Assembly (NCBI RefSeq): GCF_000158095.2
Contig: NZ_CM011002.1
Coordinates: 3,195,203 to 3,259,202 of the forward strand
Reading direction: 5' to 3'
Length of the DNA: 64,000 nt
DNA from: Roseibium alexandrii DFL-11
Lineage (GTDB): Bacteria; Pseudomonadota; Alphaproteobacteria; Rhizobiales; Stappiaceae
Shown here one piece after another: positions 58,004-64,000 of the stretch. The notes under the pieces are model-generated. The model did no database searches and was not told the origin of the DNA. It worked only from the letters and a program-made list of their open reading frames with translations. Each line of letters opens with the position of its first letter. The first letter of the stretch is position 1. Position numbers and translations under genes: made by a program.

Positions 58004-58725
58004 GCGGTACGCTCTATGGAATTGGTCTTGGACCGGGTGACCCGGAACTGATGACCCTGAAAGCGCATCGGCTGATCTCATCGGCCAAGGTGATAGCCTA
58101 TCCAGCGCCCGATACCGGCGAGAGTTTTGCGCGGTCGATCGCAGCTGACACGATCCCACAACACGCCCGGGAGATCCCGATTGTTGTGCCAATGCGTGTC
58201 GACCGCTTTCCCGCCCAGGAAATCTACGACAAGGCCGCTGAAGAAATCACAAAGGTTCTGGAAACCGGTGAAAATGTGGTCGTGCTGTGTGAAGGCGATC
58301 CATTTTTCTTCGGGTCCTTCATGTATCTGTTCGACCGCCTATCCGGACGTTTCCCGTGTGAAGTTGTGCCGGGCGTGACTTCCTTGACCGCTTGCGCAGC
58401 GCAGCTGATGCGGCCACTGACATCCCGCAACGACGTTCTGACTGTCATTCCTGGCCCGCTGCCTGATGTTGATATCCGCGCCAAGATCGAAGAAGCCCAG
58501 GCCGTTGCCATCATGAAGGTTGGCCGTCATCTACCGCGGTTGAAAGCACTTCTTGACGACATGAACCTTCTCGACCGCGCCGGGTACGTTGAACGCGCAA
58601 GCCTGCCGGAACAGAAGGTCTACCGGCTTCAAGATCTTGATACGGACAAAGCCCCGTATTTTTCCATGATCCTTATCTATAAGGGAGACGAAGCGTGGAC
58701 GCTTCCCCCATCCTTCTCGTCCTGA
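58000..58725 (+). CDS. cobI: Precorrin-2 C20-methyltransferase
   Basis: A class III tetrapyrrole methylase of 241 residues that makes precorrin-3A. The N-terminal LYGIGLGPGDPELMTLKA and the later CEGDPFFFGSFMYLF are the signature loops; EVVPGVTS follows. The Met at 58000 overlaps the cobL stop (ATGA); an in-frame extension to 57955 adds only residues outside the family. The last 31 bases overlap the next gene. Confidence 0.95.
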   Translation: MSGTLYGIGLGPGDPELMTLKAHRLISSAKVIAYPAPDTGESFARSIAADTIPQHAREIPIVVPMRVDRFPAQEIYDKAAEEITKVLETGENVVVLCEGDPFFFGSFMYLFDRLSGRFPCEVVPGVTSLTACAAQLMRPLTSRNDVLTVIPGPLPDVDIRAKIEEAQAVAIMKVGRHLPRLKALLDDMNLLDRAGYVERASLPEQKVYRLQDLDTDKAPYFSMILIYKGDEAWTLPPSFSS

Positions 58726-60539
58726 ACCAGGCTGGCCTCGACACCGCCGAAGACATCGCCAAGCGGTTTTCGACGGCTCGAATCCATGGCCTTGCCGGCC
58801 GTGTGCCGACCGCCGACACGCAGTTCAACGAGACGATTGAACACATTCAGATGCTGTTCAAGGCCGGGCATCCGATCATCGGCTTTTGCGCCAGCGGTAT
58901 TCTGATCCGGGCGCTGGCTCCGATCCTGTCGGACAAGCGGACCGAGCCGCCCGTCGTGGCCGTGTCTGAAGATGGCTCCAGCATCGTCCCGCTACTCGGC
59001 GGTCATCGCGGAGCCAACGAATTGGCGCGCCTTCTCGCAAAAGCCCTTGGCGGTCATGCGGCTATTACCACTGCAGGTGACACCGCCCTTGGTATTGCAC
59101 TGGATGCACCGCCCAAGGGCTGGAAACTCGCAAATCCGGCAGACGCCAAACCGGTCATGGCCGAACTCCTGTCCGGCGCGCCGGTTCAGGTATTGGGCTC
59201 CGCAGACTGGTTGAAGCGGGACAAGCTGACCATTGCCGAGGATGCCGAACTGACGCTTTTGGCAACCGATGAACCTGTCGACGGGACACCGACACGGCTT
59301 GTCTATCATCCGCAGCGGTATGTAGTTGGCGTCGGCTGTGCCCGCGGCTGCGATCCGCAAGAACTGATCGATTTGGTCGACACACATCTTGCGGTTAAGG
59401 GCGTTGCAAGGGGCGCTGTCGCCTGTGTCGCAACTATCGACTTGAAAGCCGATGAGGCTGCCATGAATGCGTTGGCCGCCCATTTGGATGCCCCCTTACG
59501 TCTCTTCCCGGCGGAAACGCTGGAGCTTGAAAAGCCGCGCCTCAAGAACCCGTCGGAAGTGGTCTACTCTGAAGTGCGCTGCCATGGTGTGGCCGAAGGC
59601 GCAGCACTTGCGGCCGTTGGCCGCGAAGGCCGATTGGTGGTCGAGAAACAAAAGACCGCAAACGCCACATGCGCCATCACTCGTGCGCTGGAACCGCTTG
59701 ACGGAATGACAGTTGGCCGTGGCCGGGGCCACTTGTCGGTGATCGGCATTGGCCCGGGGAAGGACGACTGGCGCACGCCGCAGGCAACCCGCCTTCTTGC
59801 CGCAGCAAGCGATGTCGTTGGGTACTCGCTTTACCTGGAAATCGTCGCCTCTCACATCACGGGCAAGACCCACCACAATTTCCCTCTGGGTGCAGAAGAA
59901 GACCGCGTGCGGTTTGCGCTCGAAGAGGCAGGCAAAGGCAAGAACGTAGCGCTGATTTCGTCTGGCGATGCCGGTATCTACGCGATGGGAGCCCTTGTTT
60001 ACGAACTTCTGGATCGCGACGCAGACAACGGCGGCGTGTCCGATGCCGCTAAACGAGTCAGCATCACCAACGCACCCGGCATCTCCGCCCTTCAGGCGTG
60101 TTCAGCACAGATCGGCGCGCCCCTCGGCCATGACTTCTGTGCGATCTCACTGTCCGATCTGCTGACCCCATGGGAAGCGATCGAAAAACGTCTCAACGCT
60201 GCGGCTGAAGGGGATTTTGTGATTGCTTTCTACAATCCGGTGTCAAAGCGGCGTCGGACACAGCTGGCCGCTGCCAAGGACATCCTGCTGAAACATAGGC
60301 CGCCGGAAACGCCGGTTGTGCTCGGTGTAAATCTGGGCCGTCCGGAAGAAACCTCGCGCGTGCTGACACTGGCCGAACTTGAGGTGGATGATGTCGACAT
60401 GCTGACGACAGTCATGGTCGGGTCGTCCAATTCGAAGGCAGTCAAACGGGGAGACGGCAGGAAGTTCGTCTATACGCCGCGCGGCTACGCAAAACGTATC
60501 GACGCCCCGAAAGACCAAAAAACGGAAGAAACCGCATGA
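58695..60539 (+). CDS. cobJ: CbiG-CobJ fusion: cobalamin biosynthesis protein / precorrin-3B C17-methyltransferase
   Basis: A 614-residue fusion. Residues 1 to about 345 are a full CbiG-like protein (CbiG_N GFCASGILIRALAP and GGHRGANELA, then a middle domain and CbiG_C VGVGCARGCDPQELIDLV); the remainder is CobJ/CbiH with IGIGPGKDDWRTPQA, SSGDAGIYAMGALVYE and FYNPVSKRR. CobJ contracts the ring by methylating C17; CbiG opens the lactone in the anaerobic route, and its CobE-like part assists in the aerobic one. GTG start, GGGAGA ahead. Confidence 0.93.
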   Translation: MDASPILLVLNQAGLDTAEDIAKRFSTARIHGLAGRVPTADTQFNETIEHIQMLFKAGHPIIGFCASGILIRALAPILSDKRTEPPVVAVSEDGSSIVPLLGGHRGANELARLLAKALGGHAAITTAGDTALGIALDAPPKGWKLANPADAKPVMAELLSGAPVQVLGSADWLKRDKLTIAEDAELTLLATDEPVDGTPTRLVYHPQRYVVGVGCARGCDPQELIDLVDTHLAVKGVARGAVACVATIDLKADEAAMNALAAHLDAPLRLFPAETLELEKPRLKNPSEVVYSEVRCHGVAEGAALAAVGREGRLVVEKQKTANATCAITRALEPLDGMTVGRGRGHLSVIGIGPGKDDWRTPQATRLLAAASDVVGYSLYLEIVASHITGKTHHNFPLGAEEDRVRFALEEAGKGKNVALISSGDAGIYAMGALVYELLDRDADNGGVSDAAKRVSITNAPGISALQACSAQIGAPLGHDFCAISLSDLLTPWEAIEKRLNAAAEGDFVIAFYNPVSKRRRTQLAAAKDILLKHRPPETPVVLGVNLGRPEETSRVLTLAELEVDDVDMLTTVMVGSSNSKAVKRGDGRKFVYTPRGYAKRIDAPKDQKTEETA

Positions 60540-61309
60540 CCGTTCACTTCATTGGCGCGGGTCCCGGCGATCCGGATCTCATCACCGTTCGTGGCTTGAG
60601 GCTCATTCAGAACTGCGCCGTTTGTCTCTACGCAGGCTCGCTGGTGCCGGAGCAGATTGTCGCTGCAGCGCCGGAAGGCGCGCGGGTGATCGACACGGCG
60701 CCTATGACCCTCGACGAGATTATTGCTGAAATCCAGACCGCCCATGAGAATGGCCAGGATGTGGCCCGTGTCCACTCCGGCGATCCATCGATCTATGGTG
60801 CGACAGCCGAACAGATGCGCCGCCTGGAAGCGCTCGGGATCGACTATGATGTGACCCCAGGTGTTCCGGCTTTTGCTGCGGCCGCCGCTGCACTGAAAAC
60901 TGAACTAACCATACCCGAAGTCGCGCAAACCGTAATTGTGACCCGGACGGCCATGAAATCCTCGGCAATGCCAAACAACGAGGATCTCGACACGCTTGGA
61001 AAAAGCGGTGCAACGCTTGCAATCCACCTGTCCATCCGGAACCTGCGCGAAGTTGAGCGGCAACTTGCGCCACATTACGGTGCAGATTGCCCTGTAATCA
61101 TTGCCTATCGTGTCGGATGGCCGGATGAGGCTTTCATCCACGGAACATTGTCAACCATTGCGGAAAAGGTTCGGGCGGCAAAGATTACGCGCACAGCGTT
61201 GATCTTCGTTGGTCACGCCTTGAAGCCCGGTCAGGATTTCAGAGACAGCGCGCTTTATGATGCAGATCACGTGCATGTCCTGAGACCGAAGAAAAAGGCC
61301 AAAGGCTGA
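60536..61309 (+). CDS. cobM: Precorrin-4 C11-methyltransferase
   Basis: A 257-residue class III methylase that makes precorrin-5. VHFIGAGPGDPDLITVRG opens it, followed by VHSGDPSIYGATAEQ and DVTPGVPAFAAAAAALKTELT, all diagnostic of CobM/CbiF. The C terminus is Lys-rich. Coupled to cobJ by ATGA. The next gene on this strand, a methyltransferase, is 72 bases away and may not be in the pathway. Confidence 0.95.
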   Translation: MTVHFIGAGPGDPDLITVRGLRLIQNCAVCLYAGSLVPEQIVAAAPEGARVIDTAPMTLDEIIAEIQTAHENGQDVARVHSGDPSIYGATAEQMRRLEALGIDYDVTPGVPAFAAAAAALKTELTIPEVAQTVIVTRTAMKSSAMPNNEDLDTLGKSGATLAIHLSIRNLREVERQLAPHYGADCPVIIAYRVGWPDEAFIHGTLSTIAEKVRAAKITRTALIFVGHALKPGQDFRDSALYDADHVHVLRPKKKAKG

Positions 61310-61381
61310 GCGCGTCGCCAATTGCCTTTCACCTCACTGATCCCGTAGGTTTCTTGAAGAACATCTGACGGGAGACGCCGC

Positions 61382-62011
61382 GTGGCTGAACGAAATCCGC
61401 TTTTGGAACATGCGCTGTCGCTGAACGGCGATCCTCTTGCGATCCGGGAGTTCTATGCCAACTGGGTGCAGACCTACAACACGGATCTCCTGCTTGCGAT
61501 CGGGTATGTCGCTCCGCAAGTCGCTGCCGAGGCTTTGATCCGGCACCTCGGTGACGGGAAATTGGTACTGGATGCAGGTTGCGGCACCGGACTCGTTGGA
61601 CTGGAGCTTCTAAAGCTGGATTACGAGCTGACCATCGACGGGATAGATCTCACACCGGAAATGCTGGCTGCATCGCGAAAAAGCGGCGCTTATCGGAAAC
61701 TGAATGAAGCCGACATGTGCGGCCCGATGCATGAGATCGACGATGACAGTTATGATGGCATTGTCAGCGCGGGCGTCTTTACAAGCGGTCATGTCGGACC
61801 AGACGGTCTCGATGCACTAATCAGGATTGCCAAGCCCGGCGCTCCAATCGTCTTTACGGTGCGGGACACCACATGGGATGCGGAGGGTTTTGTCTCAAAA
61901 ATCGAGCAGCTGGAGACTGATGGCGTGGTGCGGATTGTCGGGATCCAACTCAGCCCGTATCACACAAAGGAAGACGTTTTCTGTCAGCTCTGCGTGCTGG
62001 AAGCCGCCTGA
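61382..62011 (+). CDS. Class I SAM-dependent methyltransferase
   Basis: A 209-residue methyltransferase with SAM motif LDAGCGTGLVGLELL (about 62-76), the acidic GIDLTPEML after beta-2 and motif post-I DGIVSAGVFT. Not a tetrapyrrole methylase, so probably acts on another small molecule; similar proteins are annotated only generally. GTG start with GACGGGAG upstream. It is convergent with cobB and overlaps its 3' end by 28 bases. Confidence 0.82.
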   Translation: MAERNPLLEHALSLNGDPLAIREFYANWVQTYNTDLLLAIGYVAPQVAAEALIRHLGDGKLVLDAGCGTGLVGLELLKLDYELTIDGIDLTPEMLAASRKSGAYRKLNEADMCGPMHEIDDDSYDGIVSAGVFTSGHVGPDGLDALIRIAKPGAPIVFTVRDTTWDAEGFVSKIEQLETDGVVRIVGIQLSPYHTKEDVFCQLCVLEAA

Positions 62012-63321
62012 TAACGTGAAATTACATGGGCAAACGACCCCATAACGTTTTCGACACGCAAGCCCATATCGGGCAAGCCGTTCCCGGAAGTATCACTTGC
62101 CGAAAATAGCCGGTCGACGGCGCCCTCACTCACAACACTGGCATAATGAAACTCGTGAGCCGCGAGCTCCCCTGGCCATGGCGCACCGGTTTTTGAGGTG
62201 ACCTTCCGATAGCCGAGATGCCGTTTGCGGGTTTGGAACGATGTTTCCAGCGGCAAGAGCCCAAGCATCTTGTGCCGGCAACCATCAGCGTCAACCAGCC
62301 CGTCACCGAGGATCATGTAGCCGCCGCATTCGCCATAGATCAGCGCACCGTTTTCAGCTACTGCTTGTACCCCGGAAAGGAACGTCTGCGCCTCTGTGAG
62401 TTTGCCGGCATGGAGTTCGGGATATCCGCCCGGCAGATAGATTGCATCGGCATCAGAGTCCGGCGCTTCGTTGGCAAGCGGCGAGAAAAACGAAATCTCA
62501 GCCCCCATGCGCCGCCAGTATTCCAGCAGATGCACATAGGAAAAGGCAAAGGCAACATCATTTGCGACCGCAATCCTTTGCCCAAATGGCAATGGCAGAT
62601 TGCGAGCTTCAGCCGCAGGCGTTGCAATTTTATGCGCCAAGGTCTTTACGGCGGCGAAATCCAGATGGTCTTCACAGATGCGCGCCGCTGCGTCCAAAAA
62701 TACATCCAGATCGGGATGCTCATGCGCCTGGACGAGGCCGAGATGGCGCTCCGGAAGGATCAAGTCGTCCTTGCGCGGGATGGCGCCAAGGACATCAATC
62801 TCAAGGCTGGTCAAGGCTGCGCGCAGCATTACTTCATGCCGCGCACTGCCGACGCGATTAAGAATGACACCGGTCACCTGCACATCGGACCGGAAGTGTT
62901 TGAAGCCACTGACGAGAGCGGCCACCGACTGCGCCTGTTTCGCACAATCGACCACAAGGATTACAGGAAGCTGGAGAGACCTTGCCAGATCTGCGGCAGA
63001 CCCTCTCCCGTTTGCAGCACCGTCGAACAGGCCCATAGCTCCTTCGGCGATCAGAAGATCGTGTCCAGCAGCGTGGGAACCGGCCAGCGTTCGTAAAGTT
63101 CCTCCGTCCATTGCCCAGGCATCAAGGTTGATACAGGGTGTGCCACTTGCAGCTTCATGGAACTTCGGATCGATGTAATCGGGTCCGGACTTTGCCGAAA
63201 CAACAGAGAGACCCGCGTTCTTGAAGGCCCGTAGCAAGGCCAGCGTGACGGTCGTCTTTCCAGCGCCGGAGGATGGCGCTGCGATCAAAAGTCCCTTTGG
63301 TCCGTCTGAATTAACCTGCAT
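61984..63321 (-). CDS. cobB: Cobyrinate/hydrogenobyrinate a,c-diamide synthase
   Basis: An ATP- and glutamine-dependent amidase of 445 residues. The N-terminal P-loop is APSSGAGKTTVTL, followed by the DAxx switch KSGPDYIDPKFHEAA; the C-terminal class I glutamine amidotransferase domain has IYGECGGYMILG with the catalytic Cys and a late HEFHYASV His. It amidates the a and c acetates. It follows cobA on the minus strand with an 11-base overlap, and its last 28 bases overlap the convergent methyltransferase. Confidence 0.95.
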   Translation of the reverse strand: MQVNSDGPKGLLIAAPSSGAGKTTVTLALLRAFKNAGLSVVSAKSGPDYIDPKFHEAASGTPCINLDAWAMDGGTLRTLAGSHAAGHDLLIAEGAMGLFDGAANGRGSAADLARSLQLPVILVVDCAKQAQSVAALVSGFKHFRSDVQVTGVILNRVGSARHEVMLRAALTSLEIDVLGAIPRKDDLILPERHLGLVQAHEHPDLDVFLDAAARICEDHLDFAAVKTLAHKIATPAAEARNLPLPFGQRIAVANDVAFAFSYVHLLEYWRRMGAEISFFSPLANEAPDSDADAIYLPGGYPELHAGKLTEAQTFLSGVQAVAENGALIYGECGGYMILGDGLVDADGCRHKMLGLLPLETSFQTRKRHLGYRKVTSKTGAPWPGELAAHEFHYASVVSEGAVDRLFSASDTSGNGLPDMGLRVENVMGSFAHVISRYQAASSTQS

Positions 63322-64000
63322 CGGCCTGTCGGGTAGCCTCGCGCAGCCCGAGTGGATCGTGTGTCAGAACCTTCCCAGACATGGCGCCCAACCAGTCGAG
63401 TCCGGCGCGCAAACGGACAACTTCACCGACACAGACAATGGCCGGTGGGCTGAGACCAGCCTGCTTTGCTTCTTCTGCGCACTTTCCGAGCGTTGTCTCC
63501 AAGACTTCTTGTCCGGCTAAAGACCCGTTGCACACGATGCCCACAGGCTCATCCACAGAGCGTCCACCGGCAATCAGTTTGCCGGCGATCGTCTCAAGAT
63601 GCTTCATTGCCATGTACATCACGATGACTGGAGACCCTTGAGCGATACCCTCCCAGTTGATCGCATCCGGCGTCAGCCCGGTCTGATCATGTCCAGTAAG
63701 AAACGTCACAGCCTGATTGCAGTCCCGGTGGGTCGCAGGGATACCCGCGTAGGCCAGCCCGCCAATCCCGGCAGTAATGCCCGGTATAATCCGAAAATGA
63801 ACCCCGGCTTCGACCAGGCCAAGCGCTTCTTCGCCGCCCCGCCCAAACACAAAAGGATCGCCGCCTTTAAGCCGCAAGACACGCTTTCCCGCACGCGCAT
63901 AGTCAATGAGCTTCAGGGTGATGTCCCGCTGTTTCGGGCTCGGCTTGCCTCCGCGTTTACCGGCATAATCGAGCACAGCTCCGGGTCTTGCCCAGCTGAG
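63311..64000 (-). CDS. cobA: Uroporphyrinogen-III C-methyltransferase (5' end outside window)
   Basis: The enzyme that makes precorrin-2 by methylating C2 and C7 of uroporphyrinogen III. The visible C-terminal part of about 229 residues shows RLKGGDPFVFGRGGEE (an SAM-binding loop), IPGITAGIGGLAYAGIP and THRDCNQAVTFLTGH, all diagnostic of CobA/SUMT. The reading frame is still open at the window end, and the N-terminal GAGPGD loop is missing, so it is cut by the edge. Coupled to cobB by 11 bases of overlap. Confidence 0.94.
   Translation of the reverse strand, partial: LSWARPGAVLDYAGKRGGKPSPKQRDITLKLIDYARAGKRVLRLKGGDPFVFGRGGEEALGLVEAGVHFRIIPGITAGIGGLAYAGIPATHRDCNQAVTFLTGHDQTGLTPDAINWEGIAQGSPVIVMYMAMKHLETIAGKLIAGGRSVDEPVGIVCNGSLAGQEVLETTLGKCAEEAKQAGLSPPAIVCVGEVVRLRAGLDWLGAMSGKVLTHDPLGLREATRQADAG

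Noticed and set aside
58695..60539. Frameshift or mis-joined cbiG and cobJ genes
   Set aside because: The frame is continuous through the linker, and CbiG-CobJ fusions of about 600 residues are a known arrangement in alphaproteobacteria.

Overview
The window looks like the chromosome of a marine-type alphaproteobacterium. The gene content (aerobic CobH/L/I/J/M cobalamin cluster with a CbiG-CobJ fusion, DUF1127 protein, YtoQ, paired chemoreceptors, fused PabB-PabC) fits Hyphomicrobiales, possibly the Stappiaceae (Roseibium/Labrenzia-like). That placement is an inference from gene content, not from a marker-gene comparison.

Layout. 1-7.4 kb: the end of a chemoreceptor gene, an RNA methyltransferase, and a divergent RND efflux pair with its TetR regulator. 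8.2-18 kb: mostly housekeeping and stress genes (TrmH-type methyltransferase, YtoQ, a cold-shock-like protein, an MFS exporter plus esterase, an M42 peptidase, a patatin phospholipase, MepA endopeptidase, an acetyltransferase). 18-26 kb: lepA, a LysR/DUF1127 divergent pair, and pheS-membrane protein-pheT. 26-32.4 kb: a nucleotidyltransferase, the PabB-PabC fusion, a membrane-embedded chemoreceptor with a coupled small protein, and msrA.

32.9-46.3 kb is an integrated genomic island. It begins inside the 3' end of a tRNA-Ser(GGA) gene and ends at a 16-bp direct copy of that end. It carries a P4-type tyrosine integrase, a coupled gene of unknown function, an AlpA-like regulator, a roughly 790-bp non-coding stretch with strong hairpins, and a type I restriction-modification operon. 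In that operon hsdM and hsdS are separated from hsdR by three accessory genes: an Abi-C-like protein, a GIY-YIG-like protein and a DUF262-DUF1524-DUF5655 protein of the GmrSD/BrxU/SspE kind. The first and last accessory genes overlap their neighbours by one base, so the operon looks like a composite anti-phage module. It is the best candidate here for an undescribed system.

46.5-55 kb: a large RTX/NPDV-repeat secreted protein just outside the island, a YegD-like Hsp70, a PepSY/DUF2946 membrane pair, an ACT-domain regulator, and a haem-c-sensing PP2C phosphatase. 55.5-64 kb: the cobalamin cluster (DUF6732, cobH, a 76-aa coupled protein, cobL, cobI, cbiG-cobJ, cobM, a methyltransferase, and on the other strand cobA-cobB). 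It makes the corrin ring from uroporphyrinogen III; cobA runs off the end of the window.
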